DNA of 64,000 bases from G965212025 sp965212025 (lineage in GTDB: Bacteria > Pseudomonadota > Gammaproteobacteria > Poriferisulfidales > Oxydemutatoraceae), in assembly GCA_965212025.1 (NCBI GenBank), contig OZ243039.1, positions 1,612,001-1,676,000 of the forward strand. Direction: 5' to 3'. The notes under the pieces are model-generated. The model did not search any database. It was not told the origin of the DNA and saw nothing but the letters and a program-made list of their open reading frames with translations. The position numbers and the translations under genes are program-made. Positions within the stretch are counted from its first letter, which is position 1, and every line of letters starts with the position of its first letter. This document shows, one piece after another, positions 17,609 through 27,035 of this stretch.

Positions 17609-18733
17609 TTATTCTGAAATCTTCTCCTGCAGACGGTAGCTTGTGCTCCGTCCACCACCGGGATTTTGAAGAAAGACGCCACGAGCCTTCAATTCCAGAA
17701 TATCTCGCAGCGCAGTATTTGTTGAGCACTTGGCCAGCTTGGCGTATTTGGAAGTATTCATATAGCCTTTAAACTCATCCTCAAGCATGCGATTGATGAT
17801 TAGGCGTTGGCGTTCGTTGACAGCTCGCTGATTGATGCTTCCCCACAGCTTCGCCTTAAACAAAACAGTGTGCAAGCTATCCTCGGCACTCCCTATTGCC
17901 CGTCCAAGACAATCCAGGAACCATTCAAGCCAGGCTGTTACATCCGGTGTGCTGCGCTGCTGGCGTTCCAACTGCTCGTAATAATCTTTGCGCTCTGACT
18001 CAATTTGCCTGGAAAGGCTGTAGAAGCGGCTAGGCGTACCGTCAGCACGTGCCAGAGCCATATCGGTAATTGCCCTTGTGATCCGGCCATTGCCGTCTTC
18101 AAATGGGTGGATGGTCACAAAAACCAAAGAATGTGCCAGACCAGCCCTGATGACTGGATCGATGCCGTCGTTGCCCTTAAACCACAAGAGGAAGGCAGCC
18201 ATTTCCGTTTTGACCCTGTCCGCAGGCGGGGCTTCAAAATGGACTTTTTCACGTCCGACAGGTCCGGAGACAACCTGCATCGTCCCAGCATCCATAGTGC
18301 GCCATCCACCGGCAGTCACTCGGTGCATGCCACTTCGTCCCGTTTGGAAGAGGGCGGCGTGCCAGTTAGACAGGCGCTCGTTTGTTAGCTTCTGATCAAA
18401 CTGCTGCGTGGCGTTCTGCATCATTTCAACAATGCCTTCAACATTGCGACTGGCGGGCACAGAACCAGCAATGTCAATTCCCAGGCGTCGGGCGATAGAG
18501 GAGCGAACTTCCCCAGCATCCAGTTTCACGCCTTCAATAGCCGATGACTTGATAACATCATCGGTGAGTGTGGCCAAGCTTGCCTCACGCTTTAGTGCAA
18601 AACCCAAGCCTTCCATTCTGCCTAGCAGGCGCCCTTGGCGATGGCGCACACCTGCCAGTTTCGAAACCAAGAGACTGGGATCAAAAGTGAAGTTTGGCCA
18701 GTCGTTGTGTTCGTGCATCCACATTCTATTCAC
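17609..18733 (-). CDS. Fic family protein, class II with N-terminal inhibitory motif
   Basis: A probable protein AMPylator, or another Fic-type NMP transferase, of 374 residues. The catalytic Fic loop HPFEDGNGRITRAI begins near residue 208. The inhibitory helix motif SSAIEG lies near residues 63-68, before the Fic core, which defines class II auto-inhibited Fic proteins. The N-terminal ~80 residues resemble the DUF4172 region found in this subgroup. The C-terminus (~290-374) looks like a winged-helix segment ending in GVFLQNPGGGRSTSY. It is divergent from a second fic gene that starts 113 bp away, so both promoters probably lie in that AT-rich gap. Confidence 0.88.
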   Translation of the reverse strand: MNRMWMHEHNDWPNFTFDPSLLVSKLAGVRHRQGRLLGRMEGLGFALKREASLATLTDDVIKSSAIEGVKLDAGEVRSSIARRLGIDIAGSVPASRNVEGIVEMMQNATQQFDQKLTNERLSNWHAALFQTGRSGMHRVTAGGWRTMDAGTMQVVSGPVGREKVHFEAPPADRVKTEMAAFLLWFKGNDGIDPVIRAGLAHSLVFVTIHPFEDGNGRITRAITDMALARADGTPSRFYSLSRQIESERKDYYEQLERQQRSTPDVTAWLEWFLDCLGRAIGSAEDSLHTVLFKAKLWGSINQRAVNERQRLIINRMLEDEFKGYMNTSKYAKLAKCSTNTALRDILELKARGVFLQNPGGGRSTSYRLQEKISE

Positions 18734-18846
18734 CCCATAATTTAGAGTGATTATGGCCTCTACTCACTCAATACGAAAAAAACTCGATGTCAGCCGTGGT
18801 AATTCATCGATTTTACGCTTACTTGTAAAGCATAACGTTATGGTTT

Positions 18847-19845
18847 ATGGTTTATGGAATGAAGCACGATGCGCTCACAGAGAAAAAAAGCAGGCTTGAC
18901 AGCTTTCGCCCGTTACCGGATGCACTTGTTCGTAATCTGGATGACTGGTTCCGTGTGGAGCTAACCTATACCAGCAACGCCATCGAAGGGAACACGTTGA
19001 CTCGCCGTGAAACAGCTCTTGTGGTGGAGAAGGGGCTGACGGTGGGTGGTAAATCGCTCATCGAACATCTAGAGGCGACCAATCATGCCCACGCGTTGGA
19101 CTGGGTAAAGGAACTGGTGAGGCGTAGACCCGGCATCCTGACGGAGAGAGATATTTTGCATATCCACGGCATTATTCTGAAAGCTGTTGATGACGCTAAC
19201 GCAGGTCGTTACCGAAACAAAGCAGTCCGGATCTCCGGCTCAAGCGTCGTACTGCCACATCCGCTGAGAGTGCCTAATTTGATGGCAGAGTTCGTCCACT
19301 GGCTCGGAAACAGCAGAGGTTTTCATCCGGTTGATTTAGCGGCAGAGGCGCATTACCGGCTGGTAAGCATTCATCCATTCACAGATGGTAACGGCCGAAC
19401 TGCCCGGCTGCTGATGAATATGATCCTTTTAATGACAGGCTATCCGGCAGCGATTATCCGCAAGCGTGACCGGCTGGCCTATATAGATTCGCTGGAAAAA
19501 GCACAGCATGGCGGATCGAAAGACGACTACTTGGAGATTATCGGTAAAGCGGTAGACCGTTCGCTCGATATCTACCTCAAGGCTGCTTTGGGAGAAAGTG
19601 TTTTTACCGGTGATGAAAGGGGATACCTGAAAATCGGCGAGCTCGCCAAACAGGTCGGTGAGAGAAATTCCACAATCCGCCACTGGACCAAGGAAGGATT
19701 ACTCGAAGTCGCTGAAATCACCAAAGCTGGATACCAGCTCTACGCGCCTGACATGGCACAGCGCATACAGCAGATTCACGAACTGAAAGAGCAACGGCTC
19801 ACACTGCAGGAAATCAAGGGGAAAATATCGAGGGAGGTAAGCTAA
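18847..19845 (+). CDS. Fic family protein with C-terminal MerR-like helix-turn-helix
   Basis: A 332-residue Fic enzyme. The inhibitory motif SNAIEGN is at residues 43-49 and the catalytic loop HPFTDGNGRTAR begins near residue 176. The C-terminal ~65 residues (YLKIGELAKQVGERNSTIRH, then WTKEGLLEV) are a MerR-type helix-turn-helix, which suggests DNA binding and possibly autoregulation. The annotated start at 18847 has no clear ribosome-binding site; ATG at 18859 is an alternative. The stop codon overlaps the start of a 39-codon ORF (TAATG). Confidence 0.87.
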   Translation: MVYGMKHDALTEKKSRLDSFRPLPDALVRNLDDWFRVELTYTSNAIEGNTLTRRETALVVEKGLTVGGKSLIEHLEATNHAHALDWVKELVRRRPGILTERDILHIHGIILKAVDDANAGRYRNKAVRISGSSVVLPHPLRVPNLMAEFVHWLGNSRGFHPVDLAAEAHYRLVSIHPFTDGNGRTARLLMNMILLMTGYPAAIIRKRDRLAYIDSLEKAQHGGSKDDYLEIIGKAVDRSLDIYLKAALGESVFTGDERGYLKIGELAKQVGERNSTIRHWTKEGLLEVAEITKAGYQLYAPDMAQRIQQIHELKEQRLTLQEIKGKISREVS

Positions 19846-19964
19846 TGACTACGGTAGAACTTGGGTACGGAAGCGGGTCAGACGACCACGGGCAAGCGGT
19901 CCGCACGCCTGACTTTGTTGGTGATAGCGTGTTAATGCAGGATGTTTTCAGCTTCAGGAAGTGA
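19845..19964 (+). CDS. 39-residue ORF translationally coupled to fic, possibly a gene remnant
   Basis: The ATG overlaps the fic stop (TAATG) and GGGAGG lies just upstream, so translation is likely. The peptide opens MTTVELGYGSGSDDHGQAV and ends at a TGA at 19962. I recognise no family. It may be the 5' stump of a larger gene removed by deletion, since Fic genes are often followed by another gene in such islands. The bases 19965-20175 after it hold no gene I can support. Confidence 0.35.
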   Translation: MTTVELGYGSGSDDHGQAVRTPDFVGDSVLMQDVFSFRK

Positions 19965-20175
19965 AAATCAACTCTAGACAGAGCGTAAACACTAAGAATT
20001 GGGAGTCAGTACAACCTTCCAAAAACTCGTGTCTTCAAGTTTTTCGCTTTCTCAACTGGCAAAAATCTTGTCAGAGTTTGGTGTGCATGAAGGAACTTGC
20101 GAGTAGGGTGTGTATTTATTAGAGCGACCAAGAACAGGTGTTATGAGAGCCTGGATAACCAATAAAATTATTGCG

Positions 20176-21681
20176 TTAGAAATCGTCGAAGCTGATCTCT
20201 TCAATCGCTAACGTTGTAGCGGCACATGCCTTAATAAGGAAGCCGTGCCCATTAGTATCAATTGAAGCAAGGCGAGTTTCAGGCAGAATCTTCGCAGTCA
20301 TTTTAATATCTTTCTCTTCCAGTAATTTCTCGGCATAGTGATCAATTTTTACTTGCATATTTCTTTCAGCTTTAGTAATACTGCTGTCAAGGCTTACGCT
20401 GACATTGTCTTGAATCAAATCTTCAACTAATTTTCCAGTCAACCCTCCGTAGATCATTGCGAGCTTCAGAATTAGTTGGCTGCTGTCGTCTGAAAGAATT
20501 ACGTTTTTGAAAGTGACCTGTTTGCCGCTGGAAGACAAAGCTGGCTTTCCAGAAAGTACTATGTGTTGTGTCCCTACTTCTTTTCCAGTAATCCAATACC
20601 ATAAGCGTTTAAGCCACCCTACCGGTTCTAATGAGACTACAGTTTTCATGGTGAAGCTGCCACGATCTGAAGGTGCAAGCACAACTTTACTAAGCTTGAT
20701 AGTGCCAAAGGGTTTCTCTATTTCTACTGGTTCGTTATTAAGTCTGTCTTCAATGAGCGAATTGAAGGTTTCAAAATTAATAATTATAGGCATTGCTAAA
20801 TCCAAGGATCCATTTTCTGGTGCATCCAGAATTATCAATGTAGTTGGTAGTTGGACACTGGATATGCTTCTCTTAGGTGTCGTCCCTATTTTCAAGTCTG
20901 TTTCAGCCTCTGCCAAAAAATGGAGATAAATCCCGATGCTGTCTATTCGTGGCTGTATAGCAGCAAATGCCCGGGGAGTCACTGTAAGCCAAATCGGCGG
21001 ATCTTGTGAAATTTTTTCTACGATATTTAGAGCAGACCAAATTTTCAGTGCATGCTCATTTGAAGCCTCTTCAATGTATCTATTAAGCCCCTCCTTTTGT
21101 TGGTTAAAAAGCCGGTTTACCACCGGTTGTAGCCTGCTTCTGACACTAATTCTAATGGGACCAATAGGGATTATCGCATCATGAATAGTAACATTGCCAC
21201 TTATATTGGGGTTTACACTCCAAGTTTCTTGAAATTTAGGATTAACCCGTAGTTTCGCTCGTGCACTTACATCTGCGTGAGCGCTGAAATTTATAATGCC
21301 ATCAGAAAAGGCTCTCAAAACACCACTTAATTTTGTGGCTGCAAGAAGCTGCCCGTTATCCTCACTCAACTGGATTTTTGAGTGTTTAATATCCCAACTA
21401 ACCCAACCATTGGCTATTACAGGGAAGTGTTGATTTTTCCTGCCCCTGTTTGTATGCGGAACTGCCTCTTCCATTGCAGTCCGAATCCCTTCCAATGGAA
21501 TGAAGATTGGTAAGGAAACCTTGGTGTTTGAACATGTTTCTTGTATGGTGTCTTGTGCAAATACAGATGTCCCACAGGCAAAAACGGTAACGAGAAAAAG
21601 AATAGAAAGATGAGCTAAAACTCTCGATGTCCGCTTAAATCTGCCAATTGGTGTGATGTCAAGTTGTTTGGAGTGTGTCAT
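20176..21681 (-). CDS. Exported DUF4403-family protein
   Basis: A 501-residue protein with an N-terminal signal or anchor segment (HLSILFLVTVFACGTSVFAQ, ~29-48) ending in an AQ-type cleavage site. The mature part fits the DUF4403 pattern: an opening SLPIFIPLEGIRTAMEEAVP segment, alternating beta-strands, and a second related half from ~residue 275. Members are uncharacterised envelope proteins, predicted to resemble lipid-binding TULIP/BPI-like folds; that fold statement is from memory of the family and not visible here. It is divergent from the BREX operon and AT-richer than the housekeeping genes. Family confidence is moderate. Confidence 0.65.
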   Translation of the reverse strand: MTHSKQLDITPIGRFKRTSRVLAHLSILFLVTVFACGTSVFAQDTIQETCSNTKVSLPIFIPLEGIRTAMEEAVPHTNRGRKNQHFPVIANGWVSWDIKHSKIQLSEDNGQLLAATKLSGVLRAFSDGIINFSAHADVSARAKLRVNPKFQETWSVNPNISGNVTIHDAIIPIGPIRISVRSRLQPVVNRLFNQQKEGLNRYIEEASNEHALKIWSALNIVEKISQDPPIWLTVTPRAFAAIQPRIDSIGIYLHFLAEAETDLKIGTTPKRSISSVQLPTTLIILDAPENGSLDLAMPIIINFETFNSLIEDRLNNEPVEIEKPFGTIKLSKVVLAPSDRGSFTMKTVVSLEPVGWLKRLWYWITGKEVGTQHIVLSGKPALSSSGKQVTFKNVILSDDSSQLILKLAMIYGGLTGKLVEDLIQDNVSVSLDSSITKAERNMQVKIDHYAEKLLEEKDIKMTAKILPETRLASIDTNGHGFLIKACAATTLAIEEISFDDF

Positions 21682-22051
21682 AAAAGGTTCGACCTCTTGG
21701 GTGTCAGTAATGGTGCTTCCTTAATTCCAGACTTAATCTGCTTTGCGGATTTGATGCGTTCCGGTTACCCGCATTGCGTTTGATGCTAGCACATCAGGCT
21801 AGCGTGACAAAATGCAAGTCCCGATCTGCGATTTAAGTACGAGCCCATGACCTCGGCGTTTTTTTGCGTAGCCAGATGTTAGGTGTTATTCTGGCGCACC
21901 GCTTGGCAGAGCGGTTCACTTCAGAGGGAAATTATTTGGCAAATGACTATTTGTTGGTGTGCGACGTGGTGTTCCGGTGTGCAAAAACCAATCAAAAAAC
22001 TGAATTTTGGCGTGAACTTAGAAAATACTGACGGCACTTGCCCAAGTTAGC
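21682..22051. promoter_or_regulatory. Divergent intergenic region between the DUF4403 gene and the BREX operon
   Basis: This 370 bp stretch must hold promoters for both directions. A near-palindrome 'gatgctagcacatcaggctagc' core lies around 21782-21803 and could be an operator or hairpin. No -10/-35 pair is strong enough to assign and no regulator gene of the BrxR type lies next to it. No coding sequence is recognised. Confidence 0.35.
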
Positions 22052-22930
22052 TTGTTTGTTTCCGCTTTGGGTCAAGTTCCTGAGCATGCCGTGAGCTCAA
22101 CAGTTCAGCTTTATCGCAAAAAAAGTAGGCCGCTATTCCGGGTGGCTGAGACAGACAAGAATATCCTGTCCCGTTTTGGCTTCGTCTGTTCTCCCGCGAC
22201 TATGCTGCGGTGCACGTTCATGCTCGACAATTTGACCAATTTGTTATCGATTGTTGAGGATGTTGGGGCAAAGAGGCAGGATTATCGCCACGCCATAGTC
22301 GATGAGAATTGTTTGGGGAAGCATTCGTATGCGTCACGAACACATACTTTCCAGAATCTTGTGCGGTTCTATGCGTTATCCCCTTCTTTTGTGCTGTTTC
22401 GCGCCTTGAGGTATTTTTGGAAGCGTGTTCCTGCTGCTCCTGCCCGTGCGCTTCTGGCAATGCAGTGCGCATCTGCTCGGGATCCTTTCTTGGGCGAGGT
22501 CACGCCGTTCATTGAGCGACTGCAAGTTGGAGAGATTGCGAGCCGGCGTGCCTTGGAGACTGTTATTTGCCAGTTGTATCCAGGACGGTTCAGTAAAACT
22601 ACTTTGGTCGCGATGGGTTCAAGGATTTTTTCCACTTGGATCAAGGCAGGCTATCTGTCAGGTGAAACCCGAAAAGTACGTTCGTACGCGCCCGCGGCTG
22701 CGGCCAATGTCTCTTATGCCTTGTTGCTCGGCTACTTGCAGGGAGCGCGGGGCGAAATGCTGTTCGCAACAAATTTCATGAAGTTACTCGACTGTCCTGT
22801 CGATGAGGCGTTAAAGCTTGCCGTAACTGCGTCACAAAAAGGCTGGATCGTATTCAAGCGTGTCGGGAACGTCATTGAAGTTCTTTTCCCACTTTTGGTC
22901 AGTCCCGAGGAAAGGCAGTGGCTAAGGTGA
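22052..22930 (+). CDS. brxA: BrxA-position protein of the BREX operon
   Basis: First gene of the BREX operon, up to 292 residues. The core from ~residue 85 (DENCLGKHSYASRTHTFQNL, then FYALSP and LFRALRYFW) to the end (GWIVFKRVGNVIEVLFPLL) matches the small helical protein found at the brxA position in BREX loci with this kind of PglZ. BrxA proteins are DNA-binding and help establish host methylation and defence in studied systems. The first ~50 residues are not conserved-looking, so the real start may be an internal codon. Its stop overlaps the GTG start region of brxB. Operon position supports the call more than sequence alone. Confidence 0.65.
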   Translation: MFVSALGQVPEHAVSSTVQLYRKKSRPLFRVAETDKNILSRFGFVCSPATMLRCTFMLDNLTNLLSIVEDVGAKRQDYRHAIVDENCLGKHSYASRTHTFQNLVRFYALSPSFVLFRALRYFWKRVPAAPARALLAMQCASARDPFLGEVTPFIERLQVGEIASRRALETVICQLYPGRFSKTTLVAMGSRIFSTWIKAGYLSGETRKVRSYAPAAAANVSYALLLGYLQGARGEMLFATNFMKLLDCPVDEALKLAVTASQKGWIVFKRVGNVIEVLFPLLVSPEERQWLR

Positions 22931-23469
22931 GCAAGATGAGCCGTCTTTGCGAGGCGTACAAACAACACATCTCTCTGGCATGGCGACAGGATTTGGCTCC
23001 TGAAAGGCGTGTTATATTTTGCATTTATGAGCCTAAGGATGAGCGGCGCCTTCTGGCTCACATCGGAGAGTTTGAGATTGCGACACGGGGGAGTGGGCAT
23101 GGCTGGCTCCTTTTTGAACTTGAAAACACTTTTGCGGAGTGGCTGTCTTCCGAGCAGTATTCAGAAACCTATTACCAGAGGCCAACTGAGCTACGTAACG
23201 TGCTGTTTCGCTACCGAGACTATCTGGAAGAGCGCTTTGGCGTTTTTCTGGACAAGAAATGCCTGGGAAAAAGTTCGGTCGTTGCACTGTCAGGTCTTGG
23301 TTCGCTTTTCGGTCTCCTTAGGGTGAAAGAAGTTGTTGACAGACTTGCACCATTGGTTGAGGGCAGGCTCGTGGTCTTTTTCCCGGGCAGCCATGAGAAA
23401 AATCAGTATCGCTTGTTGGATGGAAACGGTGGCTGGAATTACCTTGCCACGCCTATCTATGCAGACTAG
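22918..23469 (+). CDS. brxB: BREX protein BrxB (DUF1788)
   Basis: A 183-residue protein. The central SVVALSGLGSLFGLLRVKEV and the later VVFFPGSHEKNQYRLLDG match the DUF1788 pattern of BrxB (conserved G-x-G-S-x-F and a FFPG strand before an NYL element). BrxB is a core cytosolic component of type I BREX of unknown biochemistry. The GTG at 22918 overlaps brxA by 13 bp; ATG at 22936, preceded by AAGGTG, is the likelier start. brxC follows after 24 bp. Confidence 0.8.
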   Translation: MAKVSKMSRLCEAYKQHISLAWRQDLAPERRVIFCIYEPKDERRLLAHIGEFEIATRGSGHGWLLFELENTFAEWLSSEQYSETYYQRPTELRNVLFRYRDYLEERFGVFLDKKCLGKSSVVALSGLGSLFGLLRVKEVVDRLAPLVEGRLVVFFPGSHEKNQYRLLDGNGGWNYLATPIYAD

Positions 23470-23493
23470 TAGTTTGGAACCTGTAATGGAGAC

Positions 23494-26400
23494 GTGATGA
23501 AAAATCGGGAAATTTACGCTCAAGACCCCACGAAACAGAAATTGGTTAACCAGGGTGTGGTGCGCCTTGGTGCGAGGGAACCCGAGGTACTGCGCTGTGA
23601 GTTGGAGTCTTTCGTATGTAAAGGTGAATACGAAAAGGGCATGGTGCATATTCTGGAGAACTATCTTAAATACGTTGATAAGCCCAAACAGTCGGCAGTT
23701 TGGGTCAGTGGTTTTTACGGTTCAGGTAAGTCTCATTTTGTGAAAATGCTCAGTTCTTTATGGGAGAACAAAGCGTTTGAGGACGGTGCACGGCCCCGCG
23801 GTCTTGCGCAAATTCCTGACAGCGTGAGCCAGAAATTCAAGGAGTTAGATGTCCTTAGCGAACGTTTCAATTGTCCTCCTCTGGCGGTTTCGGGCGTTCC
23901 GGCCAGTAGTGAACGTGGGAATATTCAGATGGCCGTATTGCAAATTGTTTTTGCTTCAGTCGGTTTGCCTACTCAGTATGCGGCCGCATGTTTTGCGCTA
24001 TGGCTTAAAAAAGAGGGCTTGTGGGACACGATTCGGCAGAAGGTTGAAAGGAGTGGTCGCAATTGGCAAAGGGAGTTGGAGGAATTTCGCGTGTCAGGGG
24101 TTCTACACCAGGCTTTAGTGGAGGCCAGACCGGGAACGTTCGCAGAGACTGGTGAGTGTGCCAGGATTTTGTGTGCGCAATTCGAATTAAAAGAAAAGAT
24201 TTCCAGTGGGGATATGCTGGAAGAGATGAAGCGGGCGTTGACTCTGGGTGCAAATCAGGATGATGGGCTGCCGCTGACTTTGGTGGTTTTGGACGAATTG
24301 CAACAGCACATCGGTGAAGACAGCGACCGTTCTGCTGATGTGCAGGAAATGGTGGAAGTATGTTGTTCGAAAACTAAGGGAAGGCTCCTGTTCGTTGGAA
24401 CCGGGCAGACTGCTATTAGCGGTACCAGTAATTTGAAAAAATTGGAGGGGCGGTTTTTAGTGCGTGTTACGTTGTCCGATAACGATGTTGATACGGTGGT
24501 GCGTCAGGTTGTTTTGGCAAAGCAGCTGAAGGCGAAAGAATCCATTCAGCGCATCATGGATAGTAATTTGGGTGAAATTACCCGGCACTTGAGAGGTACG
24601 GCTATTGCCCACCGGCAGGAGGATGAAGAGGTTTTTGTTCAGGATTATCCAATTTTGCCAGTGCGTCGCCGCTTTTGGCAGGAAGCTTGGCGAGCGCTTG
24701 ATAAAAGCGGCACAGACAGCCAACTACGTAACCAGCTCAGCATGGTGCATCGACTGGTTTGCGAAAATGCTGATCGTCCACTGGGGTGCGTTCCGCCGGC
24801 AGATTGCTTGTATTTTGAGGCTGCCGAGCGTCTGCTACAGTCCAAAGTTCTGCCTCGGGAGGTCTATGACAAAACCATGGCTGGGTACGAAGCTGGCGAG
24901 GACGAAAAGCTGGTTGCACGCGCCTGCGGCCTAGTGTTTTTGATCAATCAAATGGCTGTTAATGAGGAGTTGAACATCCATGCCACGGTTGACACTTTGG
25001 CAGATTTACTGGTTGAAGATCTGGCGCAAGGTTCTGGGAGTTTACGGAGTCGCTTGCCCGAGCTTTTGAAGGATTGCGAATTGCTAATGATGGTTGGGGA
25101 TACTAGGTTTGGCGAGGTATATCGCATTAAAACCGTGAAATATTCTGAATGGGAAAGACGGTTCGAAGGAGCACGCTCCGCCTTGAGCAGTACGCCCGGA
25201 CAAGTTGACGCTAAGCGAAATGAGTGCGTCGTTGCCAAATTCAAAAGCTTGGTGTCCAGTCTGCGCTTTAATCAGGGGAAAGCGAAAGTTCCCCGTAACG
25301 TTCAATATATGTTCACAGGCGCTGACGAGGGCAGCAAAAAAAACAGAAAAGAAGTTTGTGTTTTGCTTATCGACGGTTTGAGTGGAGGAAGCGAAAGAGA
25401 AGCTCTCGACAGAGCGCGACAAGCTGGTTCCAACTCGGCTGAAGTGTTTATTTATTTGCCAAAACCCAAACATTCACGGGATCGTCTGCGCCAAGCCATG
25501 ATGGACTCGCATGCAGCTGGCACCACTTTGCAAGAGTTTGGGCAAAGAGTTCTTTGTGCTGAAGAAAAAGAAGCAAGGATGGCTATGGAGACAAAAAAAC
25601 GGAACGCTGATAATGTGGTTGATGAAGTATTGGACGAACTTTTCGACAAAGCACGGGGTTTTCAATCCGGCGGCGGCGAGCTACAGAATGACAGTCTGCG
25701 CACAAAATTAAGTAGCGCCATTGAAGCAGCACTGAAGCGACTCTATCCGGAATTTTCAATTGCTGACCATGACGCTTGGAGCAAAGTGCATGAACGGGCA
25801 CGCAAGGGAAGCCCGGATGCTCTGACAATTGTTGGATACGAGGGGAAGGTGTCCGAGCACCGGCTGTGCCAAGCACTCTTAAAATTTATCGCTGATGGCT
25901 CAGCTCAGGGCAAGAGAGGAGCTGAAATTCGCAGTCATTTCGAATTGCCTCCTTTTGGGTGGCCGCGCGATGCAATTGATGCTGGCTTAACGGTTCTTCT
26001 GTGTGGCGAAAGGATATCTGCGCGTAATGAGGTCGGCAAGGTGGTGGTCGTGCAGGGGCTTGATCGGAAGGTTTTGCCTAAAACAACATTCAAAAGTGAG
26101 CGCGTTGTTGTAAGTGTCCAGGACCGCATTGCAATTCGTGGTTTATTTCAGACCGTTGATTTGCTTGATGTTGAGCCGGGCAAAGAGCTCGCTGCTACCG
26201 ATAACTTTTTGGAAAAAATGCGCCAGTTGGCTCAACGAGCAGGCGGAGACCCTCCAAAACCGGAAATTCCAAGCCCCTCGCTTTTAGAGGATATTTACTC
26301 ACAACCTGGAAATGAGCGGCTCTTGTTGATACGCGGTCATCAGCCGGAATTAGAGAAACTCATCGAGTGCTGGAAACGATCGGCTGCATCTATAGAAAAG

Positions 26401-27033
26401 CGGCTACCGCAGTGGCAAAGACTGGAAAAATTGTTAGGGCACGTCAAGCCTACTGGTCATATCAAAGGAGATGGATCGACAGCGGTTACGGGTTGGGAAG
26501 GCTTTTTGCAAAAAGGTGAGCTTATCCTCCAACATCGTCAGTTGCTGGAGGAGCCTGACCCTGTGTCTGGTTTGGAGAGAGAATTAGCGCAAAAGCTTCG
26601 CGAGAAGCTAAATCAGTTTGTCGCTGATTATGAAGGTGGATTGCAGACTGGCCGCAAAGATCTGGATGCGGATGCAGGATGGGTTCGCGTTCCGCAGGCA
26701 GAGCGCGAACAAATTCTTTTGAAGTTTCAACTGGGTGTCTCTGAGACCCCGCGAGTTTCGTTGGAGGGGGCAGAAGAGGTGCTAAAAACGCTCAATAATT
26801 ATCCGCTACGCTCGTTTTCTGACAAGCTAGACGCGATTCCTACCCGCTTTTCCAAGGTGATGGAGGAAGTTGCCAAGTACAACGAGCCGCGTTCCCAGTT
26901 TGTCAGCTTGTCGCCTTGTACGTTCAGAAGCGAAAACGAAATTGATGTCTGGGCTGAGGATGTGAAATCAAAGCTGAAATTGGCCTTGGAAAAAGGCCCG
27001 GTGGTTATATATACGGGCAAGTCAAGAAGCTGA
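23494..27033 (+). CDS. brxC: BREX P-loop ATPase BrxC
   Basis: A 1,179-residue ATPase, the usual size for BrxC/PglY. Walker A is GSGKSH within GFYGSGKSHFVKML near residue 75; the Walker B-like VVLDELQQH is near 264, followed by an arginine-rich sensor region. BrxC is required for phage exclusion and probably assembles with BrxB and PglZ. The C-terminal half is helical and charged. The start codon is GTG, immediately followed by ATG. The next gene starts 2 bp after the stop, so the nested ATPase is read in the same transcript. Confidence 0.93.
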   Translation: MMKNREIYAQDPTKQKLVNQGVVRLGAREPEVLRCELESFVCKGEYEKGMVHILENYLKYVDKPKQSAVWVSGFYGSGKSHFVKMLSSLWENKAFEDGARPRGLAQIPDSVSQKFKELDVLSERFNCPPLAVSGVPASSERGNIQMAVLQIVFASVGLPTQYAAACFALWLKKEGLWDTIRQKVERSGRNWQRELEEFRVSGVLHQALVEARPGTFAETGECARILCAQFELKEKISSGDMLEEMKRALTLGANQDDGLPLTLVVLDELQQHIGEDSDRSADVQEMVEVCCSKTKGRLLFVGTGQTAISGTSNLKKLEGRFLVRVTLSDNDVDTVVRQVVLAKQLKAKESIQRIMDSNLGEITRHLRGTAIAHRQEDEEVFVQDYPILPVRRRFWQEAWRALDKSGTDSQLRNQLSMVHRLVCENADRPLGCVPPADCLYFEAAERLLQSKVLPREVYDKTMAGYEAGEDEKLVARACGLVFLINQMAVNEELNIHATVDTLADLLVEDLAQGSGSLRSRLPELLKDCELLMMVGDTRFGEVYRIKTVKYSEWERRFEGARSALSSTPGQVDAKRNECVVAKFKSLVSSLRFNQGKAKVPRNVQYMFTGADEGSKKNRKEVCVLLIDGLSGGSEREALDRARQAGSNSAEVFIYLPKPKHSRDRLRQAMMDSHAAGTTLQEFGQRVLCAEEKEARMAMETKKRNADNVVDEVLDELFDKARGFQSGGGELQNDSLRTKLSSAIEAALKRLYPEFSIADHDAWSKVHERARKGSPDALTIVGYEGKVSEHRLCQALLKFIADGSAQGKRGAEIRSHFELPPFGWPRDAIDAGLTVLLCGERISARNEVGKVVVVQGLDRKVLPKTTFKSERVVVSVQDRIAIRGLFQTVDLLDVEPGKELAATDNFLEKMRQLAQRAGGDPPKPEIPSPSLLEDIYSQPGNERLLLIRGHQPELEKLIECWKRSAASIEKRLPQWQRLEKLLGHVKPTGHIKGDGSTAVTGWEGFLQKGELILQHRQLLEEPDPVSGLERELAQKLREKLNQFVADYEGGLQTGRKDLDADAGWVRVPQAEREQILLKFQLGVSETPRVSLEGAEEVLKTLNNYPLRSFSDKLDAIPTRFSKVMEEVAKYNEPRSQFVSLSPCTFRSENEIDVWAEDVKSKLKLALEKGPVVIYTGKSRS

Positions 27034-27035
27034 GC

